64,000 nucleotides of DNA from Catonia carolina (GCA_035578175.1 JAQMRL010000002.1:77667645-77731644); one strand, 5' to 3'; positions 43,095 through 53,496 are shown, numbered from the stretch's first letter. Translations and numbers: made by a program. Notes: generated from the letters alone by a model not told the origin.

Positions 43095-43352
43095 CAGATG
43101 AACTAATGTCCCCTAGCCGTGGGAGTGAGAGAATGGATAACACTCTCACTCCATTCCAATAACATTGTCGTATAATTTTACTCGTTGTTGTGAGCAAGCG
43201 TTTATGCTCGCAGTAAACTAACAAGCAAGATAACAATGACTGTAGTATGTTTTCAGATTCGGATTGCAACGGTAAAGACCTTTGAGTGCATGCGTAGTTA
43301 TGCGACATATCTCCCTCTCACTCGCTCGGCTATGGGACATTAGTTTGTCTGA
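43095..43352 (+). mobile_element. MITE-A, uninterrupted copy
   Basis: CAGATGAACTAATGTCCCC at the left, CTATGGGACATTAGTTTGTC at the right. This copy gives the reference for the other MITE-A copies. Confidence 0.8.
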
Positions 43353-43828
43353 TACCTATACATACTGTAACTGTAGAAAGCAAAGCAGTCAATTTCTTTC
43401 ACCCGAATCGAATCCAGATTATTGAGGCTCTGCTGTAGTACTTAATGTAAATAAATAAATAAATAATCGTTTGACTGAAAATGCATTTCTAACTTAATAG
43501 CTCCTTGTTAAAGTGTGTTTGCTTCCTAGGACTCTTGTGTGTAATTTGTTCTCTATCAAATCTGTTTGTTAATGTATGCTATCTCAGTAATAATGTATTG
43601 TTGTCTGTACTTGTATTATGCTTTTTCCTTATGTCATGTTATACTTATGTTTTAGGTTGTTGTTTCCGTTTGTTTTTTCTTTTTGGAATGAGATATAGTC
43701 TTATATTATCACTTAATTGTAGTATTTAGAATTTATAAAAATTATTAAAAATTGTTATTTTAAGTTTACAAGAGTTATTCATAAGTTAATTTCTGATTGA
43801 AAAATAAAAATGAAATATTGTTCAATAT

Positions 43829-43996
43829 ACGAGGCGTGTTCAGAAAGTAAGTACCGTTTCATTCTACTGCCGCCGTAGCGTAGCGCTGCAATCTGTGTTC
43901 CACGCGTGCGCACTAGTCATCGTTGTTCACTGGCTATCGACTCATGCCATTGTAGTTGTTCTACGTTGTGTTTTCAGTTTTCTCTGAACGTGTAGT
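43829..43996 (+). mobile_element. Mariner terminal fragment
   Basis: TACGAGGCGTGTTCAGAAAG, TAAGTACCG is a mariner-type end with leader sequence. It stops where an S1 SINE begins. Confidence 0.6.
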
Positions 43997-43997
43997 A

Positions 43998-44602
43998 CAA
44001 GACTACATTTGTACTGACTCAGGCTGACCATTCCTGAAAGAGTATGGCTCAATTGAACTCCTGTCATCAAAGTACACCTCTAACCACTGTCTAGTATTCA
44101 AATCCGTATAAAAGTAGCTATAGTCCAGTCTCTCTTAGTTTGCTCCTAATGTAAACAAATAATGACGTCACTGAGCATGCGCATTAATTATATCAAAATG
44201 TGTACACGCTGATTAAAAAGTAACAACAAAATACTTTTAAAAGTATTTAAATACAAAATACTTTTAAAAGTATTTAAATACAAAATACTTTTAAAAGTAT
44301 TTTTATAAATGAAATTGTTAGGCCTACATCACATCATGACTGATGTTTTTAAAACTGTTAGTACTTATAATTTAAAAAACAGTTAACTTAATAGGAATAC
44401 GACATCCGTAAAGTTGCAGACTCTAGCGTGCACCCTGTAGTAGGTGGCTTTTGTTTGTTGACAGTAGGAGCAAACTAACAACGGCTGAACTGTACCTTTA
44501 CTTGGATTTCAATTACGAAACCTTCAACTCTGAAAATCAGCTGTTAAACAGCTGATTAGCTGCGACGACTTTACCGCTAGACCAACCTAGTGGGTTATAA
44601 AT
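43998..44602 (-). mobile_element. SINE S1, split by MITE-T
   Basis: S1 sequence at 43998-44120 and 44493-44602 rejoins across the MITE. It ends with the AATCAGCTGTTAAACAGCTG palindrome and TAGACCAACCTAGTGGG. Confidence 0.8.
44121..44492. mobile_element. MITE-T inside SINE S1
   Basis: TA at 44119-44120 and 44493-44494. Ends TAGTCCAGTCTCTCTTAG and GGAGCAAACTAACAACGGCT. The intact S1 copies supply the empty site (GTAACTACC versus GTAGCTA..TACC). Confidence 0.8.
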
Positions 44603-44903
44603 GGATATTAAGTTGATTACTTCGGAAAGAATTGTGGTTGGTATGACAGATCATATGAGAAGAAACAAAACTATTAATTTTTGTATTAGTTTTTTCACCC
44701 TTTAGAGGGCAGTACTACGGAGGGAGATATAGGGCATAGGGCTACTTATATGTTGTAAAATATTCAATTTTGCTTTAGAGGGAATTAAATAATGTATTTC
44801 TAATGCCAAAACAGTAAGATATTTATTTTTTTTGTGTTAAGCCCTGGTAAGTAGCCTATACTTACCAAAGAACATTTATTGAAATGGGAATCACATAATT
44901 TTT

Positions 44904-45894
44904 ACTTTCTCTTGCCTGTATGAATATATAGGAAGGAAAGTATTGTTTTCATGTCGATTTTAAAGAAATCGAGTTTTCACCGGATCTATACGTTTTCAGA
45001 CCCCCTGAACCCAAAAAACATGTTTTTAGCGATTGGTCTGTGTGTGTGTGTGTGTGTGTGTATGTGTGTGTGTGTGTGTGTGAACGTGTGTGTGTGTGCG
45101 TGCGCGTGCGCGTGTGTGTGAACAGAATATCTCGAGAACGGAACATCGTACGAACTTGAAACTTGAAACTTAAGTTACATACCACTACCGGACCCGACAT
45201 GAACATTTTCATCAAAATCGGTCAACCGGAAGTAGTAGTTTATTCGTATAATTTTTCACTTTTTTGCGATTTTCTCAAAAACTGGTCCTACGATTTTTTT
45301 TAAAATCACCTGGATTACTCAATTTTTTATTCTGTACAAGATAGGCTAGGCGTCAATTTTACTGAAATTCTGGGTAAGGCTGTTTTTGCGTAAAAACAAA
45401 GTTTTTTTAAGATTACGGCTTTAATATGCAATTTAGCGCAAAAATGTATATAATAAAAGTTGTAGAGAATTTAAAAACCTACAACTTTTATTTCAAACAT
45501 TTTGTATAACGCTTAGTTTAGCAGTAATTAGCGATTTTCTGATTTTTTCTCACGATAACGTGAGAAAAATCTATTTTTTTAAGATTTCGGCCTTAGAGTG
45601 CATTTAACGACAAAAGTGTCTATAATAAATTTTATAGGAAATATAAAGATCTACAACTTTTATTTAGAGCATTTTTCTCTACAGAGCCTAGTTGAGCGTG
45701 AAAGATTGATTTTCCGTATTTTTAGGCCAAACTGAGGTTGATTTTCATTTTGCGTGTTTCTCTCATGATTGAAATAAGGTTATGATTTTGAGGTTAGTTT
45801 TTTATTTATTTCTAATGTTTTATTACTATTGTAAGGTTTATTGGTAATTATTTGCATTGGCAAGAGAAAGTCGTGTGAGTGTTTCACACCAGAT
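44904..45894 (+). mobile_element. H1, full copy with (TG)n
   Basis: Starts ACTTTCTCTTGCCTGTATGA, has a TG tract at 45037-45120 and two internal modules, and ends with the GTGTGAGTGTTTCACAC hairpin and CCAGAT. The P2 reference shows no duplicated target bases. Confidence 0.8.
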
Positions 45895-45948
45895 GTTTAG
45901 TGGTAAGAATGCTTATTAAAACAACTTAATAGTACTGTATAACAAAAA

Positions 45949-46882
45949 ATCTGGTGTGAAACACTCACACAACTTTCTCTTGCCAATGCAAATAATTAAT
46001 AATAAACCTAACATTATTAATAAAATATTAGAAATAAACAAAAACTAACCTCAAAAACATAACCTTATTTTAATCATGAGTGGATGACGCAAAATGAAAA
46101 TTGAACTCAATTTGGCATAAAAAAAACGGAAAATCACACTTTCACGCTAAACTACGCTCTGTAGAGAAAAATGCTTTAAATAAAAGTTGTAGATCTTTTA
46201 ATTTTCTATAAATTTAATTCTATACACTTTTGTCGTAAAATGCATACTAAGGCCGAAATGTTAAAAAAATCGATTTTTCACACGTTTTTGTGAGAAAAAA
46301 TCAGAAAATTGCAAATTACCGCTAAACTAAGCGTTATACAAAAAAATGCTTGAAATAAAAGTTGTAGGATTTTAAATTCTCTACAACTTTTATTATATAA
46401 ATTTTTGCGCTAAATTGCATATTAAAGCCGTAATCTTAAAAAAACTATGTTTTTACGTCAAAACAGCCTCACCCAGAATTTCAGCCAACATGGCGCCTAC
46501 CCTATCTTGTAGAGAATAAAAAATTGAGTAAATGAGGCGATTTTAAAAAAAGTCGTAGGACCAGTTTTTGAGAAAATCGCAAGAAAGTGAAAAATTACAC
46601 GAATAAATTACTACTTCCGGTTGACCGATTTTGATGAAAATGTTCGTGTCGGGTCCGGTAGTGGTATGTAACTTAAGTTTCAAGTTTCAAGTTTGTAGGA
46701 TGTTCCGTTCTTGAGATATTCTGTTCACACACACACACACGCACACAGACCAATCGCTAAAAACATGTTTTTTGGGTTCAGGGGGTCTGAAAACGTGTAG
46801 ATCCGGTGAAAACTCGATTTCTTTAAAATCGACATGAAAACAATACTTTCCTTCCTATATATTCATATAGGCAAGAGAAAGT
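45949..46882 (-). mobile_element. H1, full copy, inverted relative to 44904-45894
   Basis: Starts ATCTGGTGTGAAACACTCAC and ends TATAGGCAAGAGAAAGT. Only 54 bp of P2 separates it from the opposite copy, giving arms of over 900 bp. Confidence 0.8.
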
Positions 46883-47333
46883 AAAAAGTGTGTAGAATAA
46901 CTTATCTTAACTTTATATTAGCATGAATGCTTATTTTCCCGTAAAAAACTCGATTTTTCTAAGCACTATACAAAAGTAACAACAAAAGAACACGGTAGTG
47001 TTTATTGGTATGAATCCTTATCACATTCGTGCAACTCACGAAGCAAATGATTGCTGCGCTTTATTTCAAAATGTGGATAGCGTACTTACCAGAAAATATC
47101 TATAACACCATAAAATGCCAATAAGGTTCAACTGCATAGCTTATTTTTAAATAAAATCGACCTTATTGCCAGTGATAAATATACTTACCAAAGACCTATA
47201 AAGGGTTAAATTTTTAATTGTTGCGTCTTTGAAGATTTTTGTAAACGATAGAAAATAAAAATCTTCTTGTTACTTGAATATTGTGATCGTAATAATAAAA
47301 AGTCAATAAAAATTTAATTTATGTATTTTTCAG

Positions 47334-47526
47334 CAAGGAGTTATGGGGACCCTTAAAAAAGGTAAATCTGGTGCTGAAAGTCCAACGCAAGAAAAATTGA
47401 CAAGACCTGCGACGGATTCTGTGGAACAACTGGAAGCTGGTCCGATGCCTTCAACGCCTCGAAAACGAAAAACTTCTCAGAATATGCATAGTCATGGCAG
47501 TTTCTTCCTACGTGTAGGAGCTATCG
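47334..47526 (+). CDS. Otop: Otopetrin exon 4 (linker and start of third helix)
   Basis: It encodes QGVMGTLKKGKSG, an acidic and basic linker (TDSVEQLEAGPMPSTPRKRK) and then SHGSFFLRVGAI, the conserved entry to the third transmembrane helix. The acceptor is TATGTATTTTTCAG, starting in phase 0. The exon ends ATC G before GTACTC, leaving phase 1. The next exon supplies CA to make Ala and continues AFGLATMIYNGLEFG. The linker's Ser/Thr-Pro and Lys/Arg content suggests cytoplasmic phosphorylation sites; this is inference only. Confidence 0.88.
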
Positions 47527-47620
47527 GTACTCATAAAATCTAATCATTTATAATTAATAATAATTATTTCGTTTTACGAGGGTTGTCTGAAAAGTTTCCC
47601 ATCTCGACAGGTATTGTATT

Positions 47621-48297
47621 CAGATGAACTACAGTCCCATAGCCGTGGGAGTGAGAGAATGGATAACGCTCTCACTCGCACAACCCATACGCGCCGTTCC
47701 AATAACATTGTATAATTTTACTCCTGCCCATAACAGACAGGTGGAGTGTCAAATTATTTACACTCAATCTGTTTGTTGCAGGGCTAAAATAAATAGTTCT
47801 GTTTCTTATCACGTGGTCAGCCAATTAAATGACTGAATCATTTAAGAACAGAAGAGGTAGAGGTGTACTGTGACACTAATCAGAGTTATCTCCTCTAAAA
47901 GTAATGAATTTCATTTTACAGCCAGACGCTGTGATGAATGAAGTGAAGGTGTCATTTGCAGAGTGGAAAATATGTGCTTTTCAGAGGGCCCGGCATGCTG
48001 ATAAGCGTATTTTTCCATTCAGTGAGTTGTGGCAATGGTAAACCACCTCACTCCTCGTTTTACTTAGTAAAACCTCTACAGGTTCAAACCAGCCTACAGG
48101 CTGATGACCTAAACAACAACATAATTTTACTCATTGTTGTGAGCAAGCGTCTATGCACGCAGTAAACTAACAAGCAAGATAACGACTGTAGTATGTTTTC
48201 AGATTTGGATTATAACGGTAAAGACCTTTGGGCGCATGCGTAGTTATGCCACATATCTCCCTCTCACTTGGTCGGCTATGGGACATTATTTCATCTG
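47621..48297 (+). mobile_element. MITE-A, split by SINE S4
   Basis: CAGATGAACTACAGTCCC at the left and GGGACATTATTTCATCTG at the right. The SINE sits at the ATAATTTTACTC site. Confidence 0.82.
47724..48120 (+). mobile_element. SINE S4, complete copy with 12-bp target duplication
   Basis: ATAATTTTACTC at 47712-47723 and 48121-48132. Ends CTGCCCATAACAGACAGG and ATGACCTAAACAACAAC. MITE-A copies elsewhere contain this site once. Confidence 0.9.
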
Positions 48298-48439
48298 ATA
48301 CTTATAGATGGCAGCACTCGTCAAATACTCGTGGAGAATGTGTTCATGCATACCTTGAAATAATAAAGTCACAAAAATTTCAGCCATTATGGACACTTAG
48401 TTGTTGTTTGACAATCAGTACATGGTGAGTCACTGCGAA

Positions 48440-48740
48440 TGTTGCTGTGAAAATGGACAAAATCGAGTAACAAACTGTCATTAGACGTTTGTTTTTGAAA
48501 GAAGCCAATACTCGTATGCAAATTAAAGACAATTAGTACGCTGTATATGGGGACTCTGCACCATCATTATTTACCTCCAGTGAAATTTTGGGCAGCTGAA
48601 TGCAAATGTGGCCACACCAGCTTGGTTTGACAATGGTGAACGTTTGGGACAGTCAAAAACTGCAACCACTGGCGATAACATCATTAAAGTTCACCAAATC
48701 AAATGGTGGTAGACTCTCTCTAACCATAATTTATTTGACA
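48440..48740 (+). pseudogene. Mariner transposase N-terminal remnant
   Basis: Codons around 48452-48720 give MDKIE, then VIRRLFLKEANTRMQIKDN, YAVYGDSAPSLFT and, in shifted frames, SGRPKTATT-like residues and KVHQ. This is the mariner HTH region, broken by stops and frameshifts. Confidence 0.65.
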
Positions 48741-49455
48741 GTTGTCTATAGTCTGTCTACGCCACTAAGAGTACTCCGACGTAGGCAACCATCAATACAA
48801 GTGCGCATGCGCATTAATTTAAAATACACACAGCATGATCAAAAACATTAGTTTACAATATCGAACATTAGTTTACCATTAGTAACTAAAATTTTACCAT
48901 TGTAACTCTTTAATTGTTATTTTTCGTTACATTATTTTCTATTATTACATTATTATTTATGATTAGTTGGTTTTTATTATTGACTCAGTTTTATTTTATT
49001 TTTGGTCACAAGTAGTAATATAAGACTAATGCGTGTGAATTATAACAGGAGAGTAAACAAATTCGAGTGATCGTTGTTTACCATTTCAGATTGTTTATTT
49101 CATATCATGAAAATAGTAAATGTCTGTGACTAGTTTAATACAACTGTTTGCACTTGCCCGTGTTAAACTCATTTTTAGTTTCATCAGTTATCTTTTGGAA
49201 TTGTATCGGTTCGTTTCGGTTTTCTTTTTAGACTGAAGTTGAAAAGTTTTGTTAACATGCTTGATGGTGAGTGTGTTGAGTTTTTGAAACATAAAAGTGG
49301 TAAACATTAAAAAGTAGACAAAAATTGTTTTGTTAAATGTAATAGTTAAAATAATTAATTAAGGAGTCTCTTTATGAAACTACAATAATTACAAGTAAAT
49401 CAAAACGGTATAATTGAAAACGCTTAAAGAATAATGTTTATTTTAGCTGGATGTA

Positions 49456-50409
49456 TAGGGTGATTCAAAAAGAGCGCCGGTTTTGATATATCAAATTAAG
49501 AGATTTATTTTATTGAAAAACTGAAAATAAATACATCAACAAGTTCATCTTACCTTCCGATTTCATGTATGAAAAATGATGTCTTGCATGTGTCCTCCTC
49601 TACTGCGCTGGCACGCATCAACTCTGTCCATGAAATTGGATATTACTGCACGACAAGTTTCGACTTCCATTTGCCCGATATCCCGTCGAATTTCCTCCTT
49701 CAAGTCATTGATGTTTCGGGGTTTATTGGCATACACCAATGACTTCAGATGACCCCAAAGATGAAAGTCACAAGGCGTCAAGTCACACGACCTTGGTGGC
49801 CATTGATGGTCGGAATTACGAGAAATGATGCGATCCTGGAACCGTTCACGGAGCAACAACATTGTTTCTTGTGCAGCAACTGAATTTTATACGGGTGATA
49901 TTGGAGATCGTACCGAAGAATTGTCCGTACAGAAGAACATTGTAAACCCAATTGTTGAGAACGGCGACGTATTGATTTTGCTGGGCTAACAGCCACACTG
50001 TCACTAACCAACGCAACGTTCTGCTCAGTTCGGCCAGAACGACGACGTCCAGAACTTTTAAGGTCGACTGTTGAACCCGTCTCAAAAAACTTTTTCATGA
50101 GCCTGCGAACTGTTGATTCATTCAGTGCTTCATTACGCCCTAGAGTACCGCGAAGTCGCCTGACAGTAGCTGCATAACTCTCTCCACTCTGGTAAAATGT
50201 TTTGACGATTAACACTCGTTGTGCAATAGTAAACTTCTCCATGGTTAGACACAGACTGCGAGAGTACTACACTGCGAACAAGAGAAACTACAACTGAATC
50301 GTCAATCGGAATGTTCTCCGAAATAGAAATGAGGTCTAACAATGTTGCCAACCGATAAACAAAAATTTACCAGTCGTTTAAAAACCGGCGCTCTTTTTGA
50401 ATCACCCTT
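49456..50409 (-). mobile_element. Internally deleted Tc1/mariner-type (DD41D-like) element
   Basis: TA flanks and inverted ends (T)AGGGTGATTCAAAAAGAG, CGCCGGTTTT. 954 bp, about three quarters of the intact relative at 61923-63222. Confidence 0.82.
49563..50242 (-). pseudogene. DD41D-like transposase, middle deleted
   Basis: 50242-49865 encodes the N-terminal HTH (MEKFTIAQRVLIVKTFYQSG, ESTVRRLMKKFFETGSTVD) to PYKIQLLHKKQ. 49862-49563, in another frame, gives ERFQDRIISRNSDHQWPPR, SCDLTPCDFHLWGHLKSLVY. The first and second catalytic Asp residues are lost with the deletion; the third (TPCDFHLW) remains. Confidence 0.85.
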
Positions 50410-50499
50410 TATGTGGTAACTAGTGTGAAACTTTCGTTTACAACCTACAGGCGCTTGCCTCACGCGGAGTACTCTTACAGTAGATTGACTATAGCACCA

Positions 50500-50600
50500 T
50501 TTGATGAACTTGAGTGATGTTATCATCAGTGTTTGCAGTTTTTGACCATCCCAAACATTCACCATTACCCACGCTGGAACAACCACATTTATACATTTTT
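50500..50600 (-). pseudogene. Mariner N-terminal fragment
   Basis: Reverse reading gives VMVNVWDGQKLQTL-type residues, the same segment as 48600-48700, in the opposite orientation and with the same frame damage. Confidence 0.6.
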
Positions 50601-50607
50601 TAAGTTT

Positions 50608-50688
50608 TTTTTTTTTTTTTTGGCGCCCTTAAGACTCCAGGAGGAGTATAGGACATGTCGTCAGATATAACACCTGAAATAACGGGTG
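50608..50688 (-). mobile_element. LINE-J 3' tail
   Basis: A T tract then GGCGCCCTTAAGACTCCAGG, AGGAGTATAGGACATGTCG. Only the last ~80 bp of the LINE plus poly-A is present. Confidence 0.8.
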
Positions 50689-50689
50689 T

Positions 50690-51310
50690 TTCAAAAAGGA
50701 CGCACTTTGAAGTTTAAGGGTTAATATTTTCTGCGTAGGGAATATTTTTTTCCCCCAAATAACAGTTGGCATTACCGTACTCATTGTTGACCCATTGTGT
50801 ATTACTGACATGTACTAGTGCTATCCTGGTATTCATTTGTGTCTGTAGTGTCTGTATAAGTTCAAACATGGTTTTTTCAAAGGATGAATGTGTTATTATT
50901 ATTGAAAGTTATCGTGCATATAAATCTTACGAACGAGTGAAAGACGAGTTCCAGTTAAAATTTCCCAATTCTGAAGTACCTAATAACAGTATAACAATAT
51001 CGTGTCTTATTAATAAATTTTGTGAGACTGGCAGTATTCAGGTCGACCGTCAGTGTTAACAGAACAAGTTTTGGACGATGTGAAACAACGTTTGACTACC
51101 TCACCCGGCAAATCACTTAGAAAGTTATCTTCACAGGCTGGATTATCACTATCTTCCGCTTTAAGGGGTATAAAAAAATTAAATCTGCATCCTTACCGCA
51201 TCGGTGTCATTCATGAACTGAAAAAAGTTGACCATGGGAAACGTATACAGTATTGTTGTTGGATACGTTCTGTTGTTAATGACAACGGTGTTGAAGTATT
51301 GGATGAAATA
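50690..51310 (+). pseudogene. Tc1/mariner-type transposase N-terminal half
   Basis: The end CGGGTGTTTCAAAAAGGACG precedes a frame from 50869 (MVFSKDECVIIIESYRAYKS, VKDEFQLKFPNSE, NKFCETGSIQVDR). After a one-base frameshift at about 51050 it continues SVLTEQVLDDVKQRLTTSPG and LNLHPYRIGVIHELKKVDHG to EVLDEI at 51310. There an S1 SINE replaces the catalytic half. The 14581-15184 fold-back comes from a related element. Confidence 0.8.
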
Positions 51311-51600
51311 GTGTACGTTGCAATCTGTTCAATTCAGAACAATAAGCAACCCCATGACCCAATGAGATGAGGATGATGTGTATGATGTGTAAATGAAGTG
51401 TATTCTTCTACAGACTGAGAGAGTATGGTTAATTGAACCCCAACCATCAAAGTACACCGGTAACCACTGTCTAGTATTCAAATCCGTATAAAAGTAACTA
51501 CCTTTACTAGGATTTGAACCAGGAACCTTTGTCTCCGAAAATCGGCTGTTAAACAGCTGATTAGCTGCGACAACTTTACCTCTAGACTAACCTGGTGGGT
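51311..51600 (-). mobile_element. SINE S1 copy
   Basis: The tail GTACGTTGCAATCTGTTC lies at the left and the head TAGACTAACCTGGTGGG at the right, with GGTTCAAATCC (reversed) and the CAGCTGTT-type palindrome between. Confidence 0.8.
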
Positions 51601-51701
51601 ACGAGCAATTAGTTCAAAATAAAAATGTAAATTATTGTATTTGTTAGTAGATTAATAAATGTTTTATTATAATATATATTTTGTATTGTTTATTATTTCA
51701 G

Positions 51702-51862
51702 CATTCGGGTTGGCAACAATGATTTATAACGGTCTAGAATTTGGAGCTTTCTTTGAGATTCCATTTTCATCTCCATGCTATCAAGTGTTGAGGGGTGTGA
51801 ATCCAGTTCTTCAAATGGTTTTCACATTCATGCAGATGTACTTTATATTTATGAATTCTCGA
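51702..51862 (+). CDS. Otop: Otopetrin exon 5 (third and fourth helices)
   Basis: With G from exon 4 it reads AFGLATMIYNGLEFGAFFEI, PFSSPCYQVLRGVNPVLQ and MVFTFMQMYFIFMNSR. These contain the most recognisable otopetrin signatures: the helix-3 GLEFG region, the loop Cys before QVL, and the FTF-QMYFIF helix 4 entering the NSR turn. The acceptor is TTTATTATTTCAG and the donor is CGA before GTAAGT, phase 0. This exon identified the gene. Confidence 0.93.
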
Positions 51863-52211
51863 GTAAGTGTAATTTCTTGCAACTATTTTACTACTAATAG
51901 TGCTTTAGTATCTAGTTGGCACAAGTCGGTCGGTTGAATCTCTTTCTGTCAATAACTGCGTGTAGTGCAGTTAATCATTAACTGAAGAGAGTTGACCAGC
52001 TAAACTCAGCTGCGTGAAAAAAAAATGTTTAAATTTTATTGAAAAACTATTTAATAAATCTAAATTACTCCGGAAAACTGTCACTACAAATAAAGAAAAT
52101 GAATTTTCAGAGAACGAAATTAATTTTATTAAAAATATTATTGTTTAAATGAAAAATTATTGACTTTGTCACCGGATGGGAACACTAAGTGGCAAACCTT
52201 ATTTGTTTGGT

Positions 52212-52227
52212 GGCCCTGAAAAGGGCC
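52212..52227 (-). promoter_or_regulatory. Histone-type 3' stem-loop motif
   Basis: On the minus strand, GGCCCTTTTCAGGGCC has a 6-bp stem with a TTTC loop followed by ACCA. This is the consensus recognised by SLBP at the 3' ends of replication-dependent histone mRNAs. It lies about 45 bp from the 3' end of the LTR. No histone gene is present. Confidence 0.5.
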
Positions 52228-52922
52228 ATTTAAGCAGTGGTCGCCTTGGAAAGGGGTCGGTCGTAGTTGTCGTGGCGGTCGAGGAGCTGGGCGACACTGC
52301 ATGTCGTTGTCCAGCGGAGACGTCATCTTCTTCCCTCGCAGTAGTGCGTCGATGGCTGCTTCGTCGGGTCCGGTGGGCGTAAGGCTCGGTCGAGGGACCG
52401 CTGTGGCATCGCTCACGTCAGCAAGTGATGACGTTCCGGTCGACGGCTTACGGTGACGGGTCGGCGAGCGGAAGCATCATCTTCTCTCTTGTGGGGTCGT
52501 CGATCAGTCTTCGCTGGAGTCCGGCAGCCGTGTGCCGTGGTGGGTGTCTTGTTGTTGTCTGGATCGGAAGCGGCGAGCTGGCACGGTGGAAGCGGAGCCC
52601 GAAGAGTGATGGCTCGGCTACCGGGTTCAGGCCTAGCCTTCCCTCAGTGGCAGTTGGGTCCCCACTGCAGCATGACAGTGGTGGCCCCCAGAGCCCCGCA
52701 GTGTTGGGTCGGCGTAGGCCGCCTGCCGATAGCGCGGCCGAGGCGGCTCTCTCCGGGCCGGCGAAGGATGACCGGTGCGGGAATGTAGCGTCCGCCACCT
52801 AAGCGTAGACCAGGGATGGTGCATCCGGTCTCGGCTGGGCTCGTCCTCTTCTGTTTTGAAGTGAAGTGAATCGCTCGGTGTCTTGATTGGAATTGAATAA
52901 TCGTTCGACTCAGTGCAGCGCT

Positions 52923-52931
52923 CTTTATATA
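52923..52931 (-). promoter_or_regulatory. TATA box of the GC-rich LTR
   Basis: TATATAAAG on the minus strand, about 150 bp inside the LTR. Transcription would be expected to start near 52895-52900. Confidence 0.5.
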
Positions 52932-53273
52932 GCCGCCGAGAGCGGCTACTGGCTTGGCCTTGATGACAAAGCCCTCTGCGGTGCGCAGCCGAAAGGTTTG
53001 TCGGTATGCCGTCAAAGGCCGGGAGAACTATTGAAGCCGGCAACACAGTAAATGATTAATTAGAAGGGGTGACGGTGACAACTTTATGAAAAATAAATTT
53101 TAAGAATTGAAATTTAAAGAAAAAAATATTCAGTTGTGTTTGATTTAGTAAGACGATACACCTTACCACAGATGGTGACAATGAAATGATTTATAATGAT
53201 GTTTGTATAATAAAATATTTCCCAGATTCTTTTCAATACATGTGGTAGGTTTGGTATACACAAATACCTAAAG

Positions 53274-53490
53274 TCCAGCCTTTCTTAGTTTGCTCCTAAT
53301 GTAAACAAATAATGACGTCACTGAGCATGCGCATTATGTAAAAATGAGTACTTGCTGATTAAAAAGTAACAACAAAATACTTTTAAAAGTATTTTTATAA
53401 ATGAAATAACGTTAGGCATACATCATATCATGACTGATGTTTTTAGTACTTAAAGTCATGGATTCTAGCGTGTGCACCCTGTAGTAATGT
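53274..53490. mobile_element. MITE-T, truncated
   Basis: AGTCCAGCCTTTCTTAGTTT, GCTCC start with GACGTCACTGAGCATGCGCA. The right half is shortened and lacks the GGAGCAAAC end. Confidence 0.65.
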
Positions 53491-53496
53491 ATATCT

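Larger units (their letters stand above)
38356..43440. mobile_element. Possible ends of an old Tigger-like element
   Basis: TACAGTAGAATGTCAGTAAT, CTGGATT at the left and AATCCAGATTATTGAGGCTC, TGCTGTA at the right are inverted and resemble pogo/Tigger termini. No transposase survives between them, and the interval is filled by later insertions. Confidence 0.3.
44697..47210 (-). mobile_element. P2 piggyBac-like MITE carrying two H1 elements
   Basis: P2 sequence occupies 44697-44903, 45895-45948 and 46883-47210. It ends GACCTATAAAGGG before TTAA on the right and starts CACCCTTTAGAGGGC on the left (TTAA lost there). The gaps are filled by two H1 copies in opposite orientation. Confidence 0.8.
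48747..50493. mobile_element. Element Y with inverted ends and a nested DD41D-type element
   Basis: Left end TATAGTCTGTCTACGCCACT, AAGAGTACTCC; right end GGAGTACTCTTACAGTAGAT, TGACTATA. The left part contains a perfect TGCGCATGCGCA (48802-48813). The interior segment 48845-49330 recurs inverted at 25272-25795. Mariner N-terminal fragments in opposite orientation lie just outside both ends. Confidence 0.6.
52167..53080 (-). mobile_element. GC-rich solo LTR, 914 bp, 4-bp target duplication
   Basis: ACTT at 52163-52166 and 53081-53084. Ends TGTCACCG and CGGTGACA (TG..CA). Sequence between them is markedly GC-rich against AT-rich intron. Orientation is set to minus by a TATATAAAG box about 150 bp from that end. 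No internal retrotransposon region is present. Several short overlapping frames exist on both strands but none resembles a known protein. Confidence 0.65.

Noticed and set aside
52448..53046. Several 110-137 residue frames on both strands in the GC-rich LTR
   Set aside because: High GC removes stop codons in all frames; none matches a histone or other protein, and they overlap one another.
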